From NCBI GenBank assembly GCA_008477525.1, contig SPDT01000007.1:372001-436000 (forward strand): a stretch of DNA of 64,000 nucleotides, read 5' to 3'. Positions 32,669-46,979 of the stretch are shown in pieces. The DNA is from Hypomyces perniciosus. Its lineage: Eukaryota > Ascomycota > Sordariomycetes > Hypocreales > Hypocreaceae. The translations under genes were made by a program, and so were the position numbers. A model generated the notes under the pieces. The model did not search any database, was not told the DNA's origin, and saw only the letters and a program-made list of their open reading frames with translations. Positions within the stretch are counted from its first letter, which is position 1. Every line of letters begins with the position of its first letter.

Positions 32669-35600
32669 TTATATTAAATATACCTTTAAATATATACTAT
32701 TATAGCTGTTAAAGTATATTAAATAGGAAGTCTTTTTCTTAATATTAAAGAAAACCTATAAATCTTTATTAAGTTAAATTTAAGATTAATAGTATAATAA
32801 TATAAAATATATTATATTTATATAATAGTTTTAAGAATTATTAAATATAGATTTAATGTAATGTTTTAAATATTATTAATAAATATAAAATAATTAATAA
32901 CTTTAATTAATTAAAAAGTTAAATAATAGCTTTTTAATAAAAAGAATAAAATTAATATTTATTTTAGTATTATAAAGGTTAAAGCAGTTTAATAATAATT
33001 TATATATATAGTTTTAAATTATTTAAAGAAAATTATAAACTTTTTTAATAATATAAAAGTAAATTTCTTTTCAGCTATTAAATTAAAAGTAAAAATATAA
33101 ATGAATTAAAATTTAATTAAAACTTAATTTTTAAAATAATTATATAAAGATTAATAAAGGAAAATAATATTATGTTTTTTAAACTATATAATAAATAATT
33201 AATCTTTTGTAATTTTAATAAAATAATAAAATTAATATAAAAAATTAACTGTTAATATAATATAAAAACTACTAAAACTTTTACTTTTAATAAATGTTTT
33301 ATAGTATATAAGGTCACTTATCTATACAGATTATATAGAGCTTTACTTTTACTGGATTTTTAGTCTAACAATAAATATATAAAAAGAAATGTAAATACTG
33401 CCTTTATAATAGCTTTAAATATAAAATATAAATTTACCTATTAAATATTTAATATATTAATTATTGAAAACTATATAAAGCTATATATTAATAATATTTA
33501 ATTAAACTTTTTTATATTTATAAAAAGTTAATATACATTTTAAATATAAAATTATATAAAGTATAATAATAAAAGACAGAGATCTTTTAATAAATTTATT
33601 ATTTAGCTTTTCAGCCTTTAAATACTATTTAAAATATAATAACTGTTAATATTCTTGTATTATTATATATAATAATAGTAAAAGGCTATTATAGTTTTTT
33701 TAAAAAAAAGGCAATATTTAAAGATAATAACCTTTAATAATTTAAATAAATTTTAAAAAATTAAAATTAAATTATAAAAATAATAAACCGTAAAGAATAT
33801 TTTAGTTTAATATTAATAAAGTAAAGTTAATATAAAATACTGCCTTTACTTTTATAGTTAAAGAGGGCTATAGTATTATTATTATATAAAAACTATATAT
33901 AAACATTATTAAAAAGGGCTATTATTATATAATAATATATAAAGAATTTTAAGCTTTCTCTTTAATAATAACCTAAATTAATTATAATATTTAACTTTAA
34001 GTCTTTATATATATAAAGAGGAAAATAAAGATTTTAGCTAAATAATTATTTATTAAAACTATTTAAAACTTTTTATAGGTTTATATTAATAACATTATAA
34101 TTATTAACCTTTATGAAAAATATAATATATTCAAAGCCTTTATAACTTTATATATATAGCTAGTTATTAAAAATTATATAATAATAAAAGACTTTAATAT
34201 ACTATATATTTTATAGTAAATAATTAATAATTAAAATTAAAGTATATTTACAGTTAATTAAGCCTTTAAACCTAGCCTTTTTTCTTTTTAACCTATTAAA
34301 TGCTTAAATATATATATTTAATAATATAATTAACTTAGTATTTTTAAATATTTTATTAATAAAAGCCATATTAAAAGAATATTTATTTCTTAACTTAAAT
34401 TATATTATATTAAATATTATAATTTTAGCTTTACTTTATCATTCAATACCTTTTAAAAAATTAAAGGTTAAAAGAGATAATAATAAAAACTGCTTTTTAA
34501 TATTAATTAAAAATAGGATTTAACTTTTCCCCCTTTTGAATTTATAATAATAATTATAAATTAAACAATTAAAGCTTTACTTTTACTTTTTAATAAATTA
34601 ATTAAAATAATAAATTAACTATTCAATTATTTACTTTTTTAATTATAATAAAAGGCTAAATATAAACAAAGCTATTAGGTTTCTTTAACTATTAAAATAA
34701 CTATAACTATACTATTAAATACTTATTTTCATAATATTAGCAAATATTTTAAAAAGATAATAAAAAATATTAAAAGGGTATATTAATAAAATATTATTAA
34801 TACTATTAAAGAAAGTAAGGATATTTTCTATATAGTTTATTAAATAAAGCTATTATTAGTCTTTTAATTACTACTATAATAAATAAGCAATTAGGTCCTT
34901 ACTTTATTTAAAAAAAAAGCTACTGCCCTTTATAATACTATATTGAAAAGATATATAATAGTTAATAATCTTAAAGATTTACACTCTTTAATTAATTAAT
35001 TATAGTAAATTAAACTCCTTTTAATAATTTCGCTAAATAAAATAATAGCAGTTATAATATATATAAGAAATATATCTTTAAATATTAATAATATTATAGT
35101 AGACTGTTTATAGCTTTGCTAGCTAATAATTAAAAAAAAAAATTTACTTTTTTTATAAAATTTACTTTAAAATTAAGTATTATTTATTAGTTTTTAAGTT
35201 AGTTAAAGTAATAATAATCCTTAAATTAAAAAAAAAGATCTATTATTTTTAAAAGCTTAAAGGCTAATCTCTCTCTTTTTTTTAACTTAAATAAAAGGTT
35301 TAAATACTTTATTATATAAAGAATTATATATATTATAATTATACAGTAAATATTATATATTAAATAAGCTAGCGCCCTTTTAATAAGATTCAATATTAAT
35401 TTAATTATAGCTTTAATTTATAAAGTTAAACTAGCTTTCTATAATAGTAAAGAAATTACATTTATTATAGCTAATATTTAAAGGGCTTTTAATATAGTCT
35501 TTATTACTAAATTAACCTTTTAATTATAAAAATAAAGTTAACTTAACTATATAGCTAAATACGCTTTTTTTATAATAAACTATAAAGTTTAAATACAATT

Positions 35601-36437
35601 ATAAAGAATATTAATTTAACTGCTCCCTTTAAACTATAATCTATTTTAAAGATTACTAATATTTTTAATACTTTTCTACTTTATATAGCTTTAATATATT
35701 ATTTATTTACTGCCTTTATTTAACTTTAAATAATAGCTATGAAATAATCCCTCATTACTAAACTGTAAAGGTTTAGCTATATAAATAATATAATATTCCT
35801 ATTTATTAGTAACTCTTTTAACTAAATAGCAGCTTAAACTATAGCTACAGTTTAAAAACTTTAATAATAAAATAAAAATAATATAATATCTGTTAATTTT
35901 AAGAAAATAAAATAATATAGTTTTTAAAATATTATTTATAAAATAACCTATTAATAATATATAATAATATCTTAAAAACTATATTTAAAAAAGGGGTAAT
36001 TAAATAATTAAGTGTTGTCTTTAATTAAAAGCTTGGCTTTAAACTATATATTAAAAAAATAGGCTATAAAGGCCTATATAGTAATAAATATATTCTATAG
36101 TATTTTCAACTTTATTTAAAAGGCTGCTTTATACTTTATATATTAAATAATCTATATATATATATAACTAGTATTTTATTATAGGTTAAAGGTATAGTAT
36201 AAAGGCTTTAATATATATAAAATATAATACTTTTTTAGCTATATAACTTTCGTCTTTAAAACAGCTATAAAGGCTATCCTTTTAATATAAAACATAACCT
36301 TTATATTAATTTTATTTAAAGAAAGCAATATCCCTTTAATAATATAACTTATTAACCCTTAAAAGCTTTTATTTATAATTAAACTGCTATTACTAAATAA
36401 CTAATATCCTTTTATTTATAAAACCTAATTAGATTAA
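32669..36437 (+). repeat. Repeat R1, right part, and adjoining RIPed DNA
   Basis: From 32674 the sequence continues the R1 copy broken off at 25542; it aligns with 38691-39012 (CTTTAAATATATACT, AAGAAAACCTAT, TATTATATTTATATAATA). Beyond about 33000 no second copy is available in the window for comparison. Extreme AT content, no reading frame and no motif. Where R1 ends and another repeat begins cannot be told. Confidence 0.6.
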
Positions 36438-37530
36438 TATTAGGTTGAGTAGGCCGGGGCCCTACTGCCTATAAGCGCTAGGGCCAGCGCTAGGGAGCTT
36501 TTATCTGCTTTATAAGCAGATATAAGCTAATATATATATCGCGTAAACGATATATTAGACTATACAGGCGCTTATAAAGTGCCTATATATAGCAAGGCTA
36601 TTATAGTATATTTTCTTTAATAGAATTAAGCTTTGTTTCTTATTTTTTTATACTTTATATAACTATACTATACTTTATTACAGTTATAAGCTTAAATAAT
36701 AACATTAACTAAATTACTAGAAACTTCTACTTAATATTATCTTTTTTTTATACTTTCTTTATCTTTACCTTTATACTATAGAATCTATTTCTTATTAGAA
36801 ATAATATAAAAGATTTACCTTTTATAAAGCTAGAATTATTAAAATCATAGATTAAATAAATAACTGTTTTTATAAACTATATAACTACTATTAAAGTATA
36901 GAAAAGGATTAAATTTAATCTCTTTAAAAAGCTTAATCATTATTTCTTTACTCCTTTATTATTTACCTTTATTTAAGTAAAAAGGAAAGCAGTTAAGGAA
37001 TTTAACGAAAAAGTTAAAGTTAATAAAATTACTGCCTGCTATAATAGTTTACTATAAAAGTATTAAAATGCTGTTAATATAAATATAGAGAAAAGGAAGG
37101 TTAAAACTATAATTTAAAGGTAGATTTAAAAGACTATTAACATTAACCTTTATAACTTAACTTTAACTAACCTTAACGTTAAAAATCTATAGTTTACTGC
37201 TATTAAAGTAAACAATAATAATAATAGTAACGATAATCTATAAACTTAATTCTTTATTTATTAGATTGTTATAAAGTTTAAGAACTGCCTTTTTTTATAA
37301 GGAGATAATTAAAAAAAAAGTATATATCTTTTACTAATAAATCCTATATAATATAGTATATAGGAGTGTAAAGCGAGAAGTATAGTATATAAATTAATTA
37401 CGTGCCTATATATATACTATTTAATATAAGCTTCCTGAAACTATAAGAATATTTTCCTAAATAGTGTTTTTAAAAGCTATTAAAGCTTGCTATACTTTAG
37501 GCTTTACTTTATATTATTTATATTATATAA
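36438..37530 (+). mobile_element. Second Copia-B copy, 5' LTR and gag only
   Basis: 36438-36682 is a Copia-B LTR in the opposite orientation (starting TATTAGGTTGAGTAGGCC, the RIPed form of TGTTGGGTT...), with the three hairpins still visible in decayed form. It is followed by the primer binding site GTTATAAGC and by sequence matching the reverse complement of about 31950-32400. The match is lost near 37500. No 3' part or second LTR found, so it is truncated. Confidence 0.8.
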
Positions 37531-37822
37531 ATACTTGAATTAAAAGCAGTAAATTAAAAGAGATTTAATATATAATAGGCAGAAACGGAGAGAATAAAGG
37601 ATAAAGGGGGAGGAAAGGAAAGGAAAGAGAAGGATATACTTTTATATATATCAAGATCTTTATTTTTAACTAATTTGGCTGACTTTTCCTAAATAGTATA
37701 AAGAATATAGTAAATAATACTTAAAGTTTATATACAATACTTAGAAACTGCTTTAATAATACAATATTAAATAATAATATAGGCTTTAAGCTATTAGCTG
37801 GCAAGGATTATCTATATAGTTT

Positions 37823-38040
37823 TATTAAAAAGGAGGGCTAAAAAGCAAGGATTTTAATGTATTTAAATAACCTTCCTATTTCAACTAGACCCAGATTTAG
37901 GCCTAATACTAGGACCGAGTTTTAAAGGAACTTCAATATAAGTCAGGAATTCTTTTTTATCCTTAATAATAACAATGAAACTAGGACCAGCTACCCCGCC
38001 TACCCGAAACTTAATATAATATATATAATAGGCATTATAA
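37823..38040 (+). repeat. Truncated Copia-C LTR
   Basis: Matches the first about 220 bp of the Copia-C LTR (TATTAAAAAGGAGGGCTA for TGTTGAAAAGGAGGGCTA, GCTACCCCGCCTACCC kept). It stops at 38040, where repeat R1 copy 2 begins. Confidence 0.85.
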
Positions 38041-39012
38041 GTAAACTTCCCTCCTATAACACTAGGTCTTAGCACCTTATATTAACGTTTTTGCACCCAA
38101 TACCACTAATACACTAATAATATACCAAAACCTTTACTTGCAATAGCTTTAAAGCCTGCGAATAGTAGTTCCTTTAACCTAAGAACGTATATGCCTAGGA
38201 AACTATAGCAGAAAGTAAAGAATATTATTTTTATAAGGGCAGAAATAAAACTTTACATTAATACTATTACTATTAAACCTAATATTAAGCTAAAAGAAGG
38301 CTAGTATATTAAAATACACTTAAACTTAAAGCTTAATATTAACAGTAACTACAATTCTTTAATATTTAATCTATTAAATTCCCCTTTAATCTCCTTTATG
38401 CAACTAAATATTAAAATTAATATTTTTAAAGCCTTAAAAAGCATTAAATCTAATAGCTAGGCCTTATTTAAAGACTATATAGCTATTTTCTATACAGTTT
38501 ATAAAGCATTTAATAGCATTATAGTATAATTCCTAGCAGGAAAAAAAATATAATATTGCTACTTAAATAACTTAAAGCTTTATTAATTACTATATTAATA
38601 ATAATATTACTGCTAAACTATAGCCTAAAGCTACTTAAAACTTTTATACTAGTAAACTATATACTAGCCTCCTACTTAATATATTATACTAAACGCGCCT
38701 TTAAATATATACTTTTATAGCTTTTAAAGTATATTAAATAAAAATCCCTTTAATTAATATTAAAGAAAACCTATATATCTTTATTAAGTTAGACCTAAAA
38801 TTAGTAGTATAGTAATATAAAGTATATTATATTTATATAATAAGTATAGGAATTATTAAATAAAAACTTAAAGCAGTCCTTTAAATATTACTAATAAAAA
38901 TAGGATAATTAATAACCTTAGCTAATTAAAAAATTAAATAACAGCTTTTTAATAAAGAGAATAAAATTAATGCCTATTTAAGCGCTATAAAAGTTAAAGC
39001 AGCTTAATAATT
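38041..39012 (+). repeat. Repeat R1, copy 2, truncated
   Basis: Aligns with the left part 24898-25542 and then with the start of the right part after 32669, with no Copia-B in between. This proves that Copia-B inserted into a pre-existing R1. The copy is cut at about 39012 by a different sequence. It is slightly less AT-rich than copy 1. Confidence 0.85.
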
Positions 39013-42000
39013 TGTCGAGGGGGAATTGGCACTCCAAAACATATATACAACACACATATACACCTACATATAACAACTAGTATCGAGCGCGGGAACTACG
39101 CTCCTGACAGAACTATAAAGCGGCGATTAAGTAATATAAGGACTAAAAATATACTGCAGATTATTTAATTATAATGCCGGCAGCCAAAAGCAATTAACAG
39201 TTACCTTTATATACCTTAGCGACTATATTCTTATAAGTAGGGTTATATATTAAAGGGGGAAAAAGGTTACTGTTTATTAAACTAGGTCTATCTATATATC
39301 TTTATGCTCTTATACTTTCCTAATCTAGTAGCTGCTTGAATAAGCAGTTAACCTTCTTTAGGTAAATTAATAAAAAACAATACTGGTGCATTAAATATAT
39401 TAGTTACCTTTAATAAAACCCTCCCTATAAGTATTCGCGAATAAAAGTAGTAAATCTTAACAAAACGCTTTTCCTATTAATCCCTTTAATATTAATATAA
39501 TAATATTTAAAGAAAATGTAAATAATATAAAAAAGTAGTAGAAAGAGTATTATTAAAAGAAAAAAAAAAGGAAAGAAAATTAAAAGTAAAACTACTGCCG
39601 TTTATATTACTAATTCCTCCCTATCTAATCTATATTAAATTATTCCCTTCCTATTAGAATTATTATAATCAAATAATCCCCTTTTATTAATTTCTTTATC
39701 GCTAGGCATTCTAAGCTGCTATCTGCTTATTTTATATCAATTATCCTATTATTTATATAGGTATATAAACTTATTTTTAGATATTATCCTAAGCCGATTC
39801 ATCTATTAGCTTAAATAGGGTTAGGCTATAGTATATATTTAAGGCTATAATTCGCTAGACCTAGGAATATTAAAGTGCAGTTTTCTTTATTACTGCTATA
39901 AAGGCTACTATTATAGCTTACCCTCCTTCGCCTAATTTTAAAAGAGCCTTTTTATTATCTTTAATTGTTTGCCAGTTAGGTTTAGTAGTAACTTTTAAAA
40001 CTCTTTTATCCTTTAAGTTTTAATTATCCTTTAATATATTAAAAGAGCTACTATTTTCTTTAAAGGAAACCGACTCTATATCTAAGGTTTTAATATTATT
40101 AGCAATAGTTAATACAGTTAGCGGGGGTTTTATAGGTTATAGTATTACTAAAAAATATATTAATTTACTTTTAATTGCTAGTTCTATTACTATTTTTATA
40201 AAAGACGCCGCTTATATTGCTAGGCTAGTAGTATTTTTTTATTTTTTCGCTACTAATATTATTTATAAACTAGGGGAGAATACTTTTCTTTTCCTTTACT
40301 GCAATTAGCTTGGCTATATAGCTAAAGGTATAGGTATTATTAGTATAGGAAGTTGTATTCTAGGTGCTAGCTGCTATTATTAGAATTTCTTTTAAATATT
40401 TAAAGGTAGGAAGGTAATTAATTATTGAGAAAGACTATTATTATAATAAATTAACCTATTCTTTTTTATAAAGTTATTTACTAGTACTTTTAAATTAGCT
40501 AGGCATTAACTATTAATCTTTATTATATTCCTTTTATAAGTTATTCTAGGAAAAGCCTATTAGCTTTAATTTAATTTAATTAAATAATATTTAATTAAAA
40601 AAGGTAAAATATTTTTAATATTTACCCTAGAATTTATAATAGTAAGTTTATTTACTGCTAAAGATTAATATAAAACCTAAATTATATTTATATAGCTTTT
40701 AGTTAAATATTTAAAGTATTAGTATTAGCATTAATCTTAAAGTAGAAGTTTAAATCCCTTTAGGTTAATTATTCTATGCTTTTTAAGGCTAAAAGAGATA
40801 AAGATCCTGCTTAAAGGTCCTGCCAGTTAACTTAATTTAATACTAATAAGTCTATAGAGTATTTACTGGATCTAGAATAGGCTTAAATAGCTATATTTAT
40901 TAGCTCTAGGTTACTTTATATATAAGACTATATAAAAGCTAAATAAATAAAGAAATCCAGCTTTCTTAACTATATAGGCCTATAAATCAAAGAATTATTA
41001 TACTTAATGCTTACAGTTATATCTATAAAAGTTAAAGTAGTAAAGGTACCTGTATTTATTAAAAATATAAGTATATTAGTGTTTAAGGAAATAAATTAAC
41101 CTTATAAGAATTTATTATCCTTTAATAAAATGCTAGAAGTTTTATAGTCTATTAAAAATATTAAAAGCTTAAAATACTATTTAATGAAAGGTAAAGGTAC
41201 CTTTAAAAGTATTTATAAGTATTATTATTTTAATTTAAGCTGCTTTAATAGTTATTAATCCTTTTACTACTATATAAAGTATTACTTTTAAAGTAAAGTT
41301 TAATGCTTATCTTTTATAGGAAAGGTTACATAAAAAGTTATAGATATTTTTAATATAAAAGCGCTATTTATTTACTTTAAAGTTAAATATTAATATAAGA
41401 TTTTTATAGTAAATATAGCTTAAAGTAATTATTATTTTAACTAGTAATTATAGGTAGTTAATAATATATTAGTTAAATTAAAGGTAGATTTATAATAGTT
41501 AATAGCTATATTAATTTGCAATAAAATTAATAGTAAAGTTTTATTTATTTAATTTAAAAAAGTTTTTAGCGCAGCTTAAAAATATTTAGCTAATATAGTA
41601 AAAGAGTAGAGTTTTTAATTTATTTTTTATAGGCTAGAAAAATAAAGCGAAAGGGTAAAGGTTTTTCTTTAAATAAAATATTATAATAAAGAAAAAAAAA
41701 GGTATAATTAAATAGTTTTAAAGCAGGATTTAAAGTAAAGGCAATATTTTAATTATAGTAAGATAAAATTATATTTAAATAAATAAAGAGAGGAAAGAGA
41801 GGTAGAGTATAATATTTTTTTTATTTTTTTATAGGTATCAGTATATAGTTTAGTATATAAGGTAGTTTCTTTATTATATATAAATTACTACTCTTTTAAA
41901 GTGGCCTTTATAACTTGTTTATCTTTTTATTTTATCTTCCTTTCTCTCTTTTTTTTCTTTTCCTTTTAATTTTTCCTTAACTATTATTTAATTATAAAGG

Positions 42001-42640
42001 ATCCTGCTAAAAAAGCCTATTATTAATTGCTTAATATGGCCGACTTTATTAATATACCTGTTATAGGCAAGAAAACCTTTAGTAAGATTTCTTTATTTTA
42101 AAAAGGTTAAACCTAGCTTTATCTCTTTATTTAGCTGTTTACTTTAGATAAAGCTTTGGTAAATAGGTATTATTTAATCGGCATTTTTATTTTAACTTTA
42201 TTTAAGTTTAAGAGTATTTTGCTGTTTAAATTATAGGTAGTGTTAATATCAGTTAGTTAAACTTGCTAATCTATTTAAAGATTACTTTCTCTCTTTTATT
42301 TATACTATTTTTATTGCTTTTATTATTTATAAAAGGTTATACCTTTAAGGAATACTTTTAGCGCTAAGCTTTTAAAGGCTTTTAGTTATATCTTTAAAAT
42401 ATTATATATGCTATTAAAAGAAAGCTTTTTAAGCTTATTTATATTCTAGTAAAGATTTTATATATTTATAAATAGTTCTTTTATACTCTTTTTAAGCAGA
42501 TAAAGTATATTAAGGCCTTGTTTATATTATTTTATAAATAGCATAATCCTTAGTTTTGCTAAGGGTGCCTTTAAATTTAATCTATTACTATTATAACTGC
42601 TAAGGAATATATTTAATTCCCTTTTTACGACTATATCTTT
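39013..42640. repeat. AT-rich RIPed block, possible LTR element remains
   Basis: Starts with TGTCGAGGGGGAATTGG, which looks like the first bases of an LTR, after a sharp boundary with R1. A second copy of this start was not found in the window, so an LTR is only a guess. The rest is AT-rich without readable frames; 42020-42130 still shows a short gene-like stretch of no known family. Confidence 0.45.
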
Positions 42641-43221
42641 TGTTAAAAAGGAGGGCTAAAAAGTAAGGATTTTAGTGTATTTGGGTAACCTTCCTATTCT
42701 GGCTAGACCCGGAATTAGGCCCGACGCTAGGACCGAGTTCCGGAGGAACTTCGGTGTAAGTCAGGAAATTTCTGTTATCTTCAACAATAACAATTAAGCT
42801 AAGACCAGCTACCCCGCCTACCCTAGACTCAATACAATGGCTATAATGGCTATTGTGAAAAATCTAACCAAAATGGTTTCCCGTTTATATAGCCGTAAGT
42901 CGATTTGACTGATTTTATATATAAATGAATTTTGCGGAAAATAGGAATGCAGCTATAAACCCAATTCTGCCACCGCACACTTATTATTAAGTCGGAGGAC
43001 TATTATAGAAGATAAAGCTATTATTTATACAATTCACTTCTATACTAGCCGTATATATACTAGATATTCTATAGCTTCTAGCTATTAGATCGTTTACAAT
43101 TTAATTATTTATCTATTATTAACCTAACTAGACTTTTAGTCGTTTCCTTATTACTGCGTTAGGTGCACTTTCCTAGAAGCTGCACTTAAATAAGGGTTAG
43201 TATAACCTTATTATTTTAACA
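42641..43221 (+). repeat. 5' LTR of Copia-C
   Basis: 581 bp, TGTTAAAAAGG...TTTTAACA. Aligns end to end with 48590-49170; differences are transitions. More AT-shifted than the 3' LTR. Confidence 0.93.
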
Positions 43222-45799
43222 GGTTATAAGCCTAAAAGAGTTTTCCTCGGGTCTCTATTAATAGATTTTTCTAGTAGTTACAGCACTTCCCTTAACGCTA
43301 CTATAGCATTTATAGCGGGTTTTTATAATGCTTATCCTAATACTTACATTAGCACTTTTAAGATCTTTAACTATCTAAGGCTATTCCTAGGCTTCTACTA
43401 TAAATACTATTACAGTTATAGTAGTACTGCTATTATTTTCACTATTTTAAGTGATTAATATATACTATATAGTATATTCCGTATTTCAATAAAATATAGG
43501 CCTAATAGCAGTATAAGTTAACCTATTAAGGCTCCTAGTAGCCCTATTTCCTTAATTAAGGATAATAGCTCTCCCCAGCAGTAAAGGGATCTATTTATTT
43601 AGGTATAGAATATAAAATAAAAGCTTTAAGCATAAAAGGCCTTTACTAAGACAGTCAAGGTATAGTTAAAGGGTTAGAATAATACTATAACTTAGCTAAA
43701 TAATATACTAGCTAGCCTAGCTGCTGCTATTTTAAGTCTTTAATCTTAACAGACTACTAGTCTAATAGAAATTAATCCTATAGCCCCTATACTAATGCTA
43801 ATATAAGCTCTTACTTTTATTCCTATACTAGTCTAAGTTCTATTTACATCTATTCTTTAACCCTAAAATACTATTTCTACTTTAAATAATAGTTTTATTA
43901 AAGAGGCATTAAAAAAAGTCTATAGCTTTCTAGAAAGCTATAAGCTAATAGGCCCTAATAATTTTAATTAATGGAAACAGTCTTTAAGTATTATACTAAA
44001 GGCTATAGATTACTATACTTTTATAGAAAATCCTATAGTTGCTGATTCTTTATTTAATTTAGAACAGGCCCTATTACTTATATTAATTAAGGATAGTTTA
44101 ACAGCTATTCCTGCTGTATCCATTACTTGGATTTAAAGCCTAAAAGAAGTATTTTTAGCATTAAAAAAACAATATAATTACTCTAATACTTTACAGAAAG
44201 ATTCCCTTTACAGGGAATTTCACTTATTAAATTACAGTAATTATAAAGGATCTTTAACTAAATTTAATGCTACTTTTAATAGCTTATTAGCTAAGCTAGC
44301 TATCTTAAAGGTTAATATTAATATACTAGATCAAGTTAATCAATATTTAAATTCCCTAGAAAAGACTTATCCTTAATAGGCTAAAAGAATTAAAGGAACC
44401 ATTAAATCTAATAAAGCTATTAGGCAATCTACTAAAGGTTTCAACATTTAATTCCTTATAGCAGATATATTAAAAGAGACTAGGAATCTATCTTTAACTG
44501 CATATAAAGTTAATAAAGCCTCAGGCCCTTCTAAGTCCCCTAATCAAAAGCCAGCTTCTAATTCCAATAAAAAGAAAGGAAATTAAAAGAATTAAAAGAA
44601 TCAGAATTAACAAAACTAAAAGCAAACTATAAAGGATACTGCTTTTACTAGTATATATCATTTAGCTACTGGGGAGTATAGCTTAAAAAAGCTATTAAAA
44701 GAGTCTTCTACTAAATCTATTAATAGTTTAAATAATAATCGAGATCTTTTATATACCCTAAACGCTAAAAAAGGAAAAAAGTCTTTTAATCCTTTGAAGC
44801 CTTTTAAATCTTTTAAAAAACCTAAAACCTTTAAACTTTCTATTCAAGATAGTCTATTATATAATACTAGATCTACAGTTTATATAGTTAATTCTAGGAA
44901 ATAGTTTATAAACTATAAACCTAATAAAAGGGACCTAAATATTATCTATACTAGCAGGGGCCCTATTACCCTTAAAGGAATAGGAACAGCCACTTTTAAT
45001 ATCTTTAATAAAAATAATAACTATAAAGAGATAAAATTACTAAATACCCTTTATTGCCTATAGCTAGATATAAACCTTATAAGTAGCCTAAGGCATTACT
45101 AAGCTAAAGGATATATATAGTATAATACTCTTTTTATAAAAACTATACAGCTAATAAAGCTATCAAATCCCTTAAAAAATATAGCTTTTTCCTTATAATT
45201 AAAGGATATACTACACTATATAGCTATATAAATAGCTAGAGAGCTTATAGCTCTATACAGGTTTAAATCCCTGCTATTAGTAAAGAAAAGGCTTAGGAAT
45301 ATATTGCTATTCTAGAAGTAATAGCTTCGAAAAAACAACCAATTAAATCTAGTCTTAGGCTTATAAAGAAGAATAATCCTAAGGGAAAGGATCTCTTTAA
45401 ACTCTTTAAAACCCTAGGCTAAGTAGAGGAAAAGGGGCCCTATATGCCTTTATTGCCTAAGGAAATAGGGGGGAATAAGCCTATAGAGGATACCCTTATA
45501 GAGGAAAGGCCCTATATACTTAGGGAATCCTCTATTACTAAAGATCTAAAAGTTATTAAGCTATTTAAACTAAAAGGAGATATTATTATTAATAGTAATT
45601 CTAGCTATAAACTGCTAAAGTTAGCCCTTTTATAATATAAAAGATTAAGTTATATTAGCTTAAATCTGCTAAAAAAGACAGCTAAAATAACTACTAGAAT
45701 TCCTAACTTTAATTCTATTAAAAAGACTAAATTCCACTGCCTAGCGTATAATAAAGGAAAAGCTATTAAAAGGCTTTATTTAAAGCCAATTCCTAATCC

Positions 45800-46260
45800 A
45801 CTAGCCTCTCTAGATCGCCTAAAAGCTAATACTTTCTCTATAAAGCCAATACCTTATAATAAGGCCCCTATTAGTCTTTTAATTATCGATAGAAAATCAA
45901 GATATAGGTAGCTATTCCTTTTAAGAGATTATAGTAGATTTACCCTTTTAGCTACTATATAAGGCTTTATAAATAGCCTGAAAACGCAGTATAACCAGTA
46001 TTTTAAAGAATTTCATTATAATAGCAGAAAGGAAATTAATTAGGAACTTCAGACTTAATTCTTTTCTTTAAGAATTATATATTCCTATAGCAGCCTTTAC
46101 ATTTACAAACAGAATAGTTTAATAAAACGCTTTATTAGAGTTTTATTAGATAGGCTATAGGCTACTATTATAGCGGCTAACCTACCGCTATATCTCTAGA
46201 ATTTTATTATTACTACAGTTTTTAAATTAATTAACTATACACCTATTACTAATAGGGACT
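45800..46260 (+). pseudogene. Copia-C integrase core
   Basis: Allowing for stops, the plus strand reads a core beginning LLIIDRKSRYR, with RDYSRFTLLATI, the DDYSRF strand of copia integrases, at about 45930. Downstream motifs are blurred. Non-functional. Confidence 0.6.
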
Positions 46261-46979
46261 CTACCCTTTATTAAAAATTATATAAAGACCTAGATTTTAA
46301 TAAAAATTATAAACCTAATCTGTAAAGATATAGGATTATTAGCTTTTATTATAAGGTATTCATTCTATAAAAATAAAAGGCTAAGGGCTATAAATTAGCC
46401 TTTAAAACTAAAACTAAGAGACTACTAGCAGTTTTAGGTAGTAATATTTATCTTATTTATATCCTAACTAGATATATAGTCTTTAAATCGTTAACTATAA
46501 AGCTATATAAAGATAAGATTCCTAAGCTTTAAATCCTAAAGCCTACTATAAGTTAAGATAATAAGGAATTAAAGGGAGAAATAAAGTTAGATTTTATAGA
46601 TTAAATAATTCCTAGCTTTTAAGATATTAATCCCTTATTCCTTAACCCTATTTTAAAGGGAGTACCTACTATTATTCCCCCTATTCTTATACCAGTTATA
46701 TAAGACTCTATAGTTATAGAGGATCCTATAGATATAGATATATCCCATTTTCTCTATAATAGCGTTAAAAAGCTAGCCTTTCCAGCTACTGCAGCATAAG
46801 ACCCATAAACGCTTAAGTAAGTATTTTATAGTCTTGATAAAACTAAGTGGCTAAGAGCGATTTATAGTGAATTTAACTAGCTAGTTAAATAATACACCTT
46901 TGCTTTTATTAAGTGTAATAGTATTCCTAAAGGTAGGAATCCTATTACTAGTTAATTAGTCTTAAAGACTAAGACTAGA

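Noticed and set aside
37560..37640. Purine-rich GGAAAGGAAAGGAAAG stretch as a polypurine tract or telomere-like array
   Set aside because: No LTR follows it and the unit is not a telomeric repeat; simple low-complexity DNA.
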